From: Candidatus Magasanikiibacteriota bacterium
GTDB taxonomy: Bacteria > Patescibacteria > ABY1 > Magasanikbacterales > 2-02-FULL-50-9b
Reading direction: 5' to 3'
DNA length: 39,567 nt
NCBI GenBank assembly: GCA_903893485.1
Contig: CAITMK010000015.1
Span: forward strand, 1-39,567
Position 1 is the first letter of the stretch. Each line of letters begins with the position of its first letter. A program made the translations under genes and the position numbers. Shown here in pieces: positions 15,149-23,613 of this stretch. The notes below the pieces were generated by a model. The model worked only from the letters and a program-made list of their open reading frames with translations, ran no database searches and was not told where the DNA came from.

Positions 15149-16114
15149 TTACTCCGTGCTAAACGTGAGTGTGCCCGTACAAGTACCATTTACATCAGAT
15201 GCAGGTGTTTTTAAATTGAAGTAAGTTGTTGACGCCATGACGGTAGATGTTGCAAAACTAGAGCCAATACTAAGTCCTGTAGAAACAGCGGTGACATGAT
15301 CTGAATTAAGTGCGGTCATGCTATCGTACGAGACATTCGTTGTTGCAAATTTGATGTTCTGTACAGGAATAACGCCGGGTGTACAAGTCATATCGGTACC
15401 CGTAATTGCAACACCTTCACCTTCTTTATTGCCAGTATTTGTAATAGATAATGCAACACTGCTCGTAGTGGCATTGAGCCCCATGGATCCAAACGCAATG
15501 TCGCCACTTAAACTAATTGCAGTAAGTTGTGCAATTTCAAAGGTCCGCGGAGAAGAAAGATTCGCGGAACCACCACCTGCCCCTATCATTGTTGCGTCCT
15601 GCGTATTCACAATTGCTTTCCAAGTATCTGCTTCATATAAACTTCCGGTATTTGTTGGATCCGCATTAAACCAAACAGGAACGGAACAGTCGAACTGACC
15701 CGTGGTTCCGCTACAGCTACTCAATGAGCAACTTGTTGCGAGAAAACAATGCGCACTTTCTGGACTGCCACCGACGCAGTCAGGACTTGATCCATGATAA
15801 ATTACGCCGTCCATTCTGCCACCTGATGTTACATCGGTGCAGCCATTGTCATCACTGAAAGTTCCCTTAATATGCACGGTTGTTACGGTTCCGTCCGTCA
15901 ATGTAAGTGCTGAACCATCTGATTCAATCGTTGAACTTGTGGCATTCGTTATGTAATTGATTGTTGCAGTCGGGATTGCATTAGTTGTTGACGCAGACAC
16001 GTTTATGGTTTTGTCCGCACTGGTTTTCATGACCACGAATACCACGATCACCAATAAGGCGCCCAGGCCAAGGAGTGTCGCAGCGATCCAATGCTGTTTA
16101 ATTTCTTTGTCCAT
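15149..16114 (-). CDS. Secreted surface protein, paralog B
   Basis: 321 residues from the ATG at 16114. Membrane segment about 10-30 ending V-M-K-T-S-A-D-K-T. Shared family features: an E-S-D-G-S-A-L-T-L-T-D-G block (about 62-74), a paired-cysteine core ending S-S-C-S-G-T-T-G-Q-F-D-C then V-P-V-W-F-N-A-D, the L-S-G-D-I-A-F-G-S-M block, an M-T-C-T-P-G segment, Y-D-S-M-T-A-L, and the ending G-T-C-T-G-T-L-T-F-S-T-E. It is closely related to paralog C apart from the latter's inserted domain. Function unknown; a surface structural subunit is plausible. Confidence 0.82.
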   Translation of the reverse strand: MDKEIKQHWIAATLLGLGALLVIVVFVVMKTSADKTINVSASTTNAIPTATINYITNATSSTIESDGSALTLTDGTVTTVHIKGTFSDDNGCTDVTSGGRMDGVIYHGSSPDCVGGSPESAHCFLATSCSLSSCSGTTGQFDCSVPVWFNADPTNTGSLYEADTWKAIVNTQDATMIGAGGGSANLSSPRTFEIAQLTAISLSGDIAFGSMGLNATTSSVALSITNTGNKEGEGVAITGTDMTCTPGVIPVQNIKFATTNVSYDSMTALNSDHVTAVSTGLSIGSSFATSTVMASTTYFNLKTPASDVNGTCTGTLTFSTE

Positions 16115-16118
16115 ATAT

Positions 16119-16352
16119 TTATTTCTTAATGATCTGGACCTCGGTCCGGACAATTGGTGGCGCGCTAATATGTTGCACCTCTGTAGAATTTTGTTGTATC
16201 GCCGGAGTATTCAAATTAGCAGCTGCAATAAATTGTGTGCGATGGCTAAGCTCATAAATTGTATAAATAGTTACGGCGCATACCGCGATCCATGCAACGA
16301 TGTATGGAATCACTGCCTCTTTCCAATTTGGACGATACAATTTTTTTGCCAT
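16119..16352 (-). CDS. Small single-pass membrane protein, unrecognised
   Basis: 77 residues: short basic N-terminus, one membrane helix (about 13-33), then a polar outer tail rich in Q, N and V, ending in I-I-K-K. It lies between paralogs C and B in the same operon, so it may be a partner or anchor of these surface proteins. An own promoter with a palindrome lies just upstream. Confidence 0.65.
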   Translation of the reverse strand: MAKKLYRPNWKEAVIPYIVAWIAVCAVTIYTIYELSHRTQFIAAANLNTPAIQQNSTEVQHISAPPIVRTEVQIIKK

Positions 16353-16365
16353 ATTTTCCTATGAG

Positions 16366-16383
16366 AAATAGTATACACTATTT
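16366..16383 (-). promoter_or_regulatory. Palindrome overlapping a -10 (operator-like)
   Basis: Inverted repeat AAATAGT, 4-nt centre, ACTATTT (16366-16383). The minus-strand TATACT (16375-16370) is inside it; transcription would begin near 16363, 11 nt before the ATG at 16352. Either a repressor site or a weak hairpin in the space after paralog C's neighbour. Confidence 0.45.
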
Positions 16384-16401
16384 TAATTGGATGTGCGATT
16401 T

Positions 16402-17964
16402 TTATTCTGTACTAAATGTTAAGGTACCAGTACAATCACCTGCAATTCCTGATGGTGGCGTATGCAAATTAAAATAGGTACTTGATGTCATGATCGTTGA
16501 GGTTGTGGCCAGCGGCGAAAGACTTAAGCCCGAACTTACCGCAGAAGCATCATCATGTAGCGACGTCATGCTATCAAACGCAACATCCGATGTTGCAAAA
16601 TGAATATTAGACGCTGAAATAGACCCTGGGGTACACGTCATACCAGCAGTTGCAATACTTACGCCTTGCCCGTGTTTATTCCCCGTATTTTCAATTAAAA
16701 TTGGAACGCTACTGGTGGTGGAATTTAAATCCATTTTGCCAAACGCAATATTACCGCTTAAGGAAATTGCGGTAAGCGAGGCGACTTCAAATGGACGCGC
16801 AGTTGATATGATCGGAGAATCATTATTCATGCTAGATTGAAGATAGGTATCAAGCGGGGCCACAACCGCATTCCACGAATCACTTTCATAATCCCCACCC
16901 GTGCCCGTTGAATCTGCATTAAACCAGACTGGTACGGTGCAATCAAACTGCCCGGTGGTTCCACTACAGCTACTAATCTGACATCTACTCCCCGTCGCAG
17001 CTGCGCAGTGACCGTTGTCCGTTGCCCCTGGAGAAAAATCCCCGCCCGAACCTGCCATAGTCATTGAATAATCATCGAGGTAAGATATAAATGCACCACC
17101 CCCACTTGGAATACCAATCGCGAGCATTTCAATTGTTCCATTTGCAGGAATTGGTAGTGTCCCCGTGAATTGAACCCATGCTCCCGAAGGACTTGGAGAC
17201 TGAATATAGTCAGCTGGATTTCCTCCAAATGCTGTTGACCATGGATTTCCCATTGATATAGAGATCCACGTGGATGACGCAAAATCATACATCTCGGTTG
17301 CAGTTGAAACAGCCCCATTCAAAAAAAACGCACCACCACTACCATTACCACTGTCTCCATTATTCGTTACCCAACCGGAAAATGTAACCGTGTCTCCTGG
17401 ATTTTTACCAGATAAATAACTACTTTCAAGTGCCAATATATCCGGTCCAGATCCTGTACCAGTTATTTTTGCAGCATAAGCGCCAGAATGAATAATGGTT
17501 GATTCACGATCCAGCGTTGGTGCACCGACCGCTACCGTTTTTGCCCAATCCGAAGGCGTCGATGCGTCTGACCAGTGCTCAAAACCACCGTCCGCTAACA
17601 GCTCCGAAGAACCTCCACCATGACCAACGCAATCAACAGTTTCTTGCGACCCATGATAAATTACCGCGAGCATCCCGACCAAATCAGCACAACCATTTAA
17701 ATCAGTGACGTTACCCTTTACATGAACCGGCGTTGCCGCACCGTCAGTAAGTGTTAAAGCGGTTCCATCTGATTCGACTGTTGAGTTTGAGTCATTAGTA
17801 ATTGAAGTAATTTCTGCGGTTGGCAACACATTAGCGGCCGATGCCGTAATCATTGCGGTTTTATCCGCGTGCGTCTTAACAACCACGAACGTGGAAACAC
17901 CGCTAATTGCAAGAAGTCCTAACACACTCAATGCAATTCCATGTTGTTTAAAACCAATACCCAT
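16402..17964 (-). CDS. Secreted surface protein, paralog C, with an inserted carbohydrate-binding-like domain
   Basis: 520 residues. Same layout as paralog B: membrane segment ending V-V-K-T-H-A-D-K-T, E-S-D-G-T-A-L-T-L-T-D-G, cysteine core, L-S-G-N-I-A-F-G, M-T-C-T-P-G-S, and the ending T-L-T-F-S-T-E. Between the first and second cysteine segments, residues about 121-303 (17056-17604) form an extra domain beginning D-G-G-F-E-H-W and ending Y-L-D-D-Y-S-M-T, which looks like a CBM4/9-type jelly roll. Paralog B has about ten residues at that place. The insertion suggests the loop is exposed on the surface and can carry a glycan-binding head. Confidence 0.82.
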   Translation of the reverse strand: MGIGFKQHGIALSVLGLLAISGVSTFVVVKTHADKTAMITASAANVLPTAEITSITNDSNSTVESDGTALTLTDGAATPVHVKGNVTDLNGCADLVGMLAVIYHGSQETVDCVGHGGGSSELLADGGFEHWSDASTPSDWAKTVAVGAPTLDRESTIIHSGAYAAKITGTGSGPDILALESSYLSGKNPGDTVTFSGWVTNNGDSGNGSGGAFFLNGAVSTATEMYDFASSTWISISMGNPWSTAFGGNPADYIQSPSPSGAWVQFTGTLPIPANGTIEMLAIGIPSGGGAFISYLDDYSMTMAGSGGDFSPGATDNGHCAAATGSRCQISSCSGTTGQFDCTVPVWFNADSTGTGGDYESDSWNAVVAPLDTYLQSSMNNDSPIISTARPFEVASLTAISLSGNIAFGKMDLNSTTSSVPILIENTGNKHGQGVSIATAGMTCTPGSISASNIHFATSDVAFDSMTSLHDDASAVSSGLSLSPLATTSTIMTSSTYFNLHTPPSGIAGDCTGTLTFSTE

Positions 17965-17966
17965 AG

Positions 17967-19190
17967 CTACCGCTTTTTGTGTTTCTTATGTTTTTTGTGT
18001 TTTGAAATATACATCCAAACAAGACCGATGCAGGCAATCAGCGCTGCAATGGCGCACACAATAAATATTGCAATTGTTATTTTGCTCATTGCCAAAGAAA
18101 ATTGCAGTATTTTTTCTGGTGTGCGACTGACACCGTATTCAAGCCACGCGTGCGCATCGTATGATCCAGAGTTTTTTGGTGCATACACGAGTGATAAGTG
18201 CCCCGAGGCGCCGCGCACTAACACTTGATTTTCAGTTCGAAGCGTATCAATAATTTTGCCGCCCTGATACAAATCAATATTGAGCAGAACCGTTGCATTG
18301 CCGGAGCCGGTATTACTCATGCCCGCATCAAAACGAATATTATTTCCCGCATCAACAGACGTTACATTTGACGTGAAAGAATCAAGCGCAACAGATTGAC
18401 TTAAGGTACCTGGTGCAAACACACGAAACGTCGCATCTTTTTTTGATGCAATTTCTTTTTGCGCATCAGTAACGCTAATACTTCCCACATACGTACCAAT
18501 CGTTGGCGCAGGATTTGGCGTTGTTTTAACCACAATAGTTTGTGTTTCAAGCGGTGGCACGGCCGTTAAGTCTGATCCATTCACGTGGGCCGTAAGCGTA
18601 TGTTTTGGATCAGTTGTGTCAGCCAGCGAAACATCGATGCCTTCTGGCAACGCGTCCACATTGCCGTTATTGGTAATCGCAATGGTGAAAACCAATGGCT
18701 GGCCAACTTCTGAATCCGTGGTATCAATACTACCAACGCTAAAATCACGCACTTGTTGATCGGTGATCACAAAATGCACGTGCCCCGTGATTGAAAGCAA
18801 TGTGGATAAACTATTCGAGCTGCCCGGCCCGGTTGGCAACTGCTCGGTAAAATGAATGACCGCATCGTGCGGGCCATTTGGTGCGGCCACTGGTGCGATA
18901 TAAAAAGTATAGGGCGTTTGCTGCTGGCCTTTTGGCAATACTAATGTTGGGGTTGGTAGCTGTAAATATTTCCCCCCTTCTCCGCCCGCGGTAATCGAAA
19001 GCGTTTCATCGTGCGATGGATTAGCGCGTGTTACCGTGATTACGCGCTTAATTTGTATACCGTTAATTACATTGGTTGCAACCACAACCCCTGGCGAAAT
19101 GCCCAGTGCAAATGCGGTGCGTGGTAATAAAAAAATTACACTAATGAGTAATAGGCTTATTGGTGTAAATTTGTTGATTTTAAAAGACAT
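17967..19190 (-). CDS. Exported Ig-like multi-domain protein with C-terminal membrane anchor and basic tail
   Basis: 407 residues. Signal peptide 1-28 (cleavage after A-F-A), then three beta-sandwich-like segments: about 30-135, about 145-255 (with V-F-T-I-A-I-T-N-N-G-N-V-D, typical of CARDB/NEW3-like domains) and about 265-365. A membrane helix (about 373-395) is followed by K-H-K repeats. The layout resembles the DUF916-type partners of WxL surface proteins in Gram-positives, but I cannot confirm homology. As first gene of the paralog C/B operon it could anchor or chaperone the secreted paralogs. Stop and next start are two bases apart. Confidence 0.75.
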   Translation of the reverse strand: MSFKINKFTPISLLLISVIFLLPRTAFALGISPGVVVATNVINGIQIKRVITVTRANPSHDETLSITAGGEGGKYLQLPTPTLVLPKGQQQTPYTFYIAPVAAPNGPHDAVIHFTEQLPTGPGSSNSLSTLLSITGHVHFVITDQQVRDFSVGSIDTTDSEVGQPLVFTIAITNNGNVDALPEGIDVSLADTTDPKHTLTAHVNGSDLTAVPPLETQTIVVKTTPNPAPTIGTYVGSISVTDAQKEIASKKDATFRVFAPGTLSQSVALDSFTSNVTSVDAGNNIRFDAGMSNTGSGNATVLLNIDLYQGGKIIDTLRTENQVLVRGASGHLSLVYAPKNSGSYDAHAWLEYGVSRTPEKILQFSLAMSKITIAIFIVCAIAALIACIGLVWMYISKHKKHKKHKKR

Positions 19191-19191
19191 A

Positions 19192-19224
19192 ATACGGCTC
19201 GAGGTAAGCCGTATAAGTATATCA
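19192..19224 (-). promoter_or_regulatory. Promoter and operator-like inverted repeat of the surface-protein operon
   Basis: Extended -10 TGATATACT (TATACT 19221-19216) whose TGA is also the rlmD stop codon. An 8-bp perfect inverted repeat (ATACGGCT, 7-nt loop, AGCCGTAT; 19192-19214) fills the space up to one base before the ATG at 19190. The predicted start (about 19209) is inside the first arm, so it is more likely a DNA operator than an RNA hairpin. Confidence 0.6.
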
Positions 19225-20445
19225 CACTTTTGTCTTTTTTTGCTTCAGCAATTTTAATTTGAAGATAAGTTCAATGTGCGGCGTGTGCGGAAACATGTCA
19301 ACTGCAGAAAGCGAATCGATCACGTAAGTTTTTTTGAGCAGCCCGTATTCGCGGACAAACTGCTCGAAATTACACGAGACATAGATAAGTTCTGGCGCTG
19401 TTTGCTTGGTCACCCACTCGAGCACGCGTGGATGCAGGCCCATGCGTGGTGGATCAAGCACGATGGTGGCAGGTTTAAAAGCCTTTACCAAATCATCGCC
19501 ACCCGTTTTGAGCCACTCTTCAACACTGCTTGCATGAAAGTCGGCTTTCACTTTATTTACAAGTGCATTATCGCGTGCAACTTCAATCGCGCGTTCATCA
19601 ATTTCAACACCCAACACTTTTTTGCCACGCGCTGCAAAATCGATCGAGAAAAAACCCATGCCACAATACAAATCTAACACTTTTTTCCCCGTAATAATTT
19701 CGCCCACGGCATTTTGGAGTAGTGCCGCACCATTTGAATTGGTCTGAAAAAAAGATGACGGATAAATTTTATAGGTGAACGCGTTAATTTTTTCCGTTAA
19801 AAATTCTGGGCCATACAGCGTGCGAATATCTTGTGGAATTGAAAGATCCGTAATTTCTGGATTAATTCCCCACATGATACTCGTGCATGAAGATTTTAAA
19901 CGACGCACCAATTCTGGCCAAATTTTTTCATCATGCTCCATGGCGCTGGTCACAATCATCACCATGCGTTCGTTGGTATTTTTTCCTTCGCGAATCACCA
20001 CGTAGCGAATAAATCCGGCGTGACGCACCGCATTCCACCCTTGCAGTTCATATGCATTCATCCAATCGCGCACCAATTGCAAAATTTTTGGCGCTTCACG
20101 CGACATGATATAACAATCTTTTAAATCAAGAACATCGCGCCATTTGCCGTAGGGCTTCATGCCGATTTCACCATCTTCACCAACTGGAAAATCCATGCGA
20201 TTGCGGTAATACCAGGTTTCGGGGCTGAGCAACACATCTTTTTTTAACAAGCGCTCAGTCATTCCGGCAGTTTCAAATGCGCGGTTCACCAGTGCACGTT
20301 TTAATTCAACCTGATCCGGATATTCCAAATCCTGCATTAAGCAGCCACCACATTCGCCAAAATATTGGCACTTAGCTTTAATTTTTTTATAGCCCGTTGC
20401 CAATTCTTCTAACCGCGACATTTTTTCTCGTTTACCTTTTTTCAT
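19222..20445 (-). CDS. rlmD: 23S rRNA (uracil-5)-methyltransferase, RlmD/TrmA family
   Basis: 407 residues. It uses S-adenosylmethionine to make 5-methyluridine in RNA; RlmD targets 23S rRNA, but related members modify other sites, so the target is inferred. Iron-sulfur cysteines: C26, C32, C35 (C-x5-C-x2-C) and C111. SAM-binding V-L-D-L-Y-C-G-M-G-F-F-S (about 256-267), V-L-D-P-P-R-M-G (about 329-336), catalytic Cys358 in Y-V-S-C-N and Glu392. The N-terminal TRAM domain of classical RlmD is absent. The ATG overlaps the uvrA TGA, so it is coupled to uvrA. Confidence 0.88.
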   Translation of the reverse strand: MKKGKREKMSRLEELATGYKKIKAKCQYFGECGGCLMQDLEYPDQVELKRALVNRAFETAGMTERLLKKDVLLSPETWYYRNRMDFPVGEDGEIGMKPYGKWRDVLDLKDCYIMSREAPKILQLVRDWMNAYELQGWNAVRHAGFIRYVVIREGKNTNERMVMIVTSAMEHDEKIWPELVRRLKSSCTSIMWGINPEITDLSIPQDIRTLYGPEFLTEKINAFTYKIYPSSFFQTNSNGAALLQNAVGEIITGKKVLDLYCGMGFFSIDFAARGKKVLGVEIDERAIEVARDNALVNKVKADFHASSVEEWLKTGGDDLVKAFKPATIVLDPPRMGLHPRVLEWVTKQTAPELIYVSCNFEQFVREYGLLKKTYVIDSLSAVDMFPHTPHIELIFKLKLLKQKKTKV

Positions 20446-22967
20446 AAAACTTTCTTTAAATACTTACCCGTCAAACTATTTTTATTTTTCGCAATATCTT
20501 CTGGCGTGCCGGTTGCAACCAATTGTCCACCCTCATCGCCGCCGCCCGGGCCAAGATCAATAATCCAATCTGCTGATTTGATAATATCCAAGTTATGCTC
20601 AATTACCAGCACCGTATTACCACGATCAACAATATGCTGCAACACATCTAATAATTTTTGAATATCCGCAAAATGCAAACCCGTTGTTGGTTCATCAAAA
20701 ATATATAACGTGCGGCCTTGTGTACGTTTTGCAAGTTCCGTTGCTAATTTTACGCGCTGCGATTCACCGCCCGATAATGTCGGTGCTGATTGACCAAGCT
20801 CCAAATATTCTAAACCAACTTGATTCAACATTTTTAATTTATCATTGATCTGCGGAATGTCTTCAAAAAACTTTTCCGATTCTTCAATAGTCATTTTCAA
20901 AACATCTGAAATATTTTTTTCTTTATACGTCACCTCAAGTGTTTCGCGATCAAAACGTGCGCCCTTGCACACTTCACAAGGCACCCACACGGTTGGTAAA
21001 AAATGCATTTCAATTGCAAGTTCGCCATGACCTTCACAATGTTCGCAGCGGCCACCGGCAACGTTAAAACTAAAACGCGATGGGCGATATCCGCGCGCTT
21101 TTGCTTCAGGCGTTGACGCAAATAATTCACGAATTGGCGACCATGCGCCGGTGTATGTTGCTGGATTACTACGCGACGTGCGGCCAATTGCAGACTGATC
21201 AACCATAATTACGCGTTCAACGTATTCCAAACCAAGTAACTGTTTGTGGCGGCCTGGGAGTGGGCCAGAATTATTGAGGCGACGATGCACCGCGCGATAT
21301 ACAATATCATGCACCAAGGTTGATTTACCCGAACCCGAAACACCCGTGACACACACAAAACGGCGCAGCGGAATTTCGACGGTGATATCCTGAAGATTAT
21401 GTTCAGATGCGCCAATAATGCGAAGTGTATCGTGCACTTTCACGCGACGCTTTTCTGGAACGGGAATTTTTTTCTCGCCGTTTAAATATTGTACGGTCAA
21501 TGATTTTGATTTTTTTTCTTTAAGCATTTTTGCGGTCTCGCCTGCTGCGACCACATAACCGCCGTGCACGCCAGCGCCCGGGCCAATTTCCACCATGTAA
21601 TCTGATGCACGAATCGTGTCTTCATCGTGCTCCACTACAATAATCGTGTTACCAATATCGCGAAGCTCCAAAAGCGTGTTAATTAATTTTTCATTATCAG
21701 CTTGATGCAACCCAATCGTTGGTTCATCCAAAACATACAGTGCGCCCACCAATCGAGAACCAATTTGTGATGCCAAACGAATACGCTGCGCTTCCCCGCC
21801 CGAAAGCGAGCCTGCTAAACGACCGAGTGTTAAATAATGCAAACCAACATTTAGTAAAAATTGCAGACGCGCTAAAATTTCACGCATCGCTGGTTCTGCA
21901 ATTTCGTGGCGCAGCTCATCAAGTTCGTTGAAATACCACTGCTCCAAATGTTTTTGCGCTTCACGAATGGTGTACGAAGTAATATCAACAATGCTTTTGC
22001 CAGAAATTTTAACCGCAAGCGCTTCAGGGCGCAACCGTTTTCCTAAACACGTTGGACATGGCTTTGGCGAAAACAATGATTCAGTGCCAAGCCCCGTACA
22101 CGTTGGACAATACCCGTATGGCGAATTAAAACTAAACAGGCGCGGTTCGATTTCAGGAAACGAAAATCCATCGCGCGGACAGGCAAACGTGGTTGAAAAT
22201 AATTTTTCTGTTTTATCGGGAAAAATAACCGTGATGAGGCCTGAACTTTTCAACAGCGCCGCTTCAACGCCTTCGGCCAAACGCTGACGTTCTGATTTTT
22301 GCATTTCCAAATCTTTTGTTTGCGTCATGCCAAGCACGGGAATCGTATCCACCACCACTTCAATAGTGTGCTGTTCGTAGCGTTCCAGATTAATTCTTTT
22401 TTTCAAAGAATTAAATTCACTATCAACGCGCACTTCCATGAAGCCGGCGTTATATAAATCGTACAGCAACTGATAATATTCACCTTTGCGGCCGCGCACC
22501 ACGGGCGCCATTAATTTAATTTCACCTTTTTTTGGCAAGCTGCCCAAAATTAAATTTACAATTTGTTCGGCGGTTAATCGTTGAATCGGATCGCCACACA
22601 AAATACAATGCGGCGTGCCAACACGCGCAAAAAGTACGCGCAAATAATCGTACATTTCGGTAATCGTTGCAACGGTTGAACGCGGATTTGCACTATGCGC
22701 TTTTTGATCAATGGCAATTGCCGGCGATAATCCTTCGATTTCGTCAACATCTGGTTTTTGCATGCCGCCCAAAAATTGGCGCGCGTAGGCACTGAGTGAT
22801 TCGATATAACGGCGTTGCCCTTCTGCAAAAATGGTATCAAATGCAAGTGATGATTTGCCTGAACCCGACAACCCCGTAAAAACAATCATCTTGCCACGCG
22901 GCAAGTCCAAAGAAATATTTTTTAAATTGTGTTCGCGTGCACCGCGAATTTTAATTTGATCCTGCAT
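20442..22967 (-). CDS. uvrA: Excinuclease ABC subunit A, without the insertion domain
   Basis: 841 residues against about 940. UvrA dimers find DNA damage and load UvrB. Two ABC ATPase modules: Walker A GLSGSGKSS (32-40) and GVSGSGKST, signatures L-S-G-G-E-A-Q-R and L-S-G-G-E-S-Q-R, and a C-E-H-C...C-E-V-C zinc module in the second half. Two oddities: where other UvrAs have C-P-x-C before the F-P-E-I-E-P-R-L-F-S-F-N segment this has C-P-R-D, and the following C-P-T-C and C-P-T-C pairs are only about 13 residues apart, so the roughly 100-residue insertion domain is missing, which accounts for the short length. Coupled to the upstream gene by TAA-T-ATG and to rlmD by ATGA. Confidence 0.95.
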   Translation of the reverse strand: MQDQIKIRGAREHNLKNISLDLPRGKMIVFTGLSGSGKSSLAFDTIFAEGQRRYIESLSAYARQFLGGMQKPDVDEIEGLSPAIAIDQKAHSANPRSTVATITEMYDYLRVLFARVGTPHCILCGDPIQRLTAEQIVNLILGSLPKKGEIKLMAPVVRGRKGEYYQLLYDLYNAGFMEVRVDSEFNSLKKRINLERYEQHTIEVVVDTIPVLGMTQTKDLEMQKSERQRLAEGVEAALLKSSGLITVIFPDKTEKLFSTTFACPRDGFSFPEIEPRLFSFNSPYGYCPTCTGLGTESLFSPKPCPTCLGKRLRPEALAVKISGKSIVDITSYTIREAQKHLEQWYFNELDELRHEIAEPAMREILARLQFLLNVGLHYLTLGRLAGSLSGGEAQRIRLASQIGSRLVGALYVLDEPTIGLHQADNEKLINTLLELRDIGNTIIVVEHDEDTIRASDYMVEIGPGAGVHGGYVVAAGETAKMLKEKKSKSLTVQYLNGEKKIPVPEKRRVKVHDTLRIIGASEHNLQDITVEIPLRRFVCVTGVSGSGKSTLVHDIVYRAVHRRLNNSGPLPGRHKQLLGLEYVERVIMVDQSAIGRTSRSNPATYTGAWSPIRELFASTPEAKARGYRPSRFSFNVAGGRCEHCEGHGELAIEMHFLPTVWVPCEVCKGARFDRETLEVTYKEKNISDVLKMTIEESEKFFEDIPQINDKLKMLNQVGLEYLELGQSAPTLSGGESQRVKLATELAKRTQGRTLYIFDEPTTGLHFADIQKLLDVLQHIVDRGNTVLVIEHNLDIIKSADWIIDLGPGGGDEGGQLVATGTPEDIAKNKNSLTGKYLKKVL

Positions 22968-22968
22968 A

Positions 22969-23613
22969 TTATAGTGCAGGCCCCTTTTTAATCAGCTCGA
23001 TACCGCGCACATCTAAATATGCAAATGGCGATGCAAGAAAATCGCGAAACCAATACCAGGTGTTACTTAAATACCAATGACGATCAGCAAGTGCACCATT
23101 CGCTTTCACGCCAATTTGATTACACAAATATAATGCACGTGGCATGTGAAATCGCTGCGTAATCAGTAATACATTATTAAATCCGCGACGTGACAAATTT
23201 TCGCAGCTCATGAATGTTCGATATGCGCCGCCATCGGTTACGATCACATCATCCGGCACACCCTGCTTATGCAAATAGGTTACCATCGATTTAACTTCGT
23301 CAGATTTCCAATTGCCATCATCGCCAGTTACCACCACGCCCATGATCACATGTTTTTTGAGCAAATCGATTGCAGTATCGAGGCGATCACGCAAAACATC
23401 GCTTGGCTCAAGAGTGTCGGGCTTCATGGCGGCGCCCAAAACTACGCCATACACTGTATGAGGCGCGGCGTCCGGTTCGTATACATTGGCATTATATTTG
23501 TTGCGCACCTCGAGCCCAAAAATGGTGCATAACACAAAAAGGGCCGCAAAAAGCGTGCCTAATGCCATGCCAACGATGTGTAGCCAAAGTCGTGGACGAG
23601 AGAACAATTTCAT
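22969..23613 (-). CDS. SanA/YdcF-like DUF218 membrane protein
   Basis: 214 residues. One N-terminal membrane helix (about 12-33), then a DUF218 domain: V-V-L-G-A-A-M (about 57-63), P-S-D-V-L-R-D-R-L, V-V-V-T-G-D-D-G, K-Q-G-V-P-D-D-V-I, Y-R-T-F-M-S-C-E-N-L, and L-I-T-Q-R-F-H-M-P-R-A-L-Y-L. Members include E. coli SanA and ElyC, linked to envelope integrity, with no settled reaction. It is embedded between uvrB and uvrA; its ATG overlaps the uvrB TGA. Confidence 0.88.
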   Translation of the reverse strand: MKLFSRPRLWLHIVGMALGTLFAALFVLCTIFGLEVRNKYNANVYEPDAAPHTVYGVVLGAAMKPDTLEPSDVLRDRLDTAIDLLKKHVIMGVVVTGDDGNWKSDEVKSMVTYLHKQGVPDDVIVTDGGAYRTFMSCENLSRRGFNNVLLITQRFHMPRALYLCNQIGVKANGALADRHWYLSNTWYWFRDFLASPFAYLDVRGIELIKKGPAL

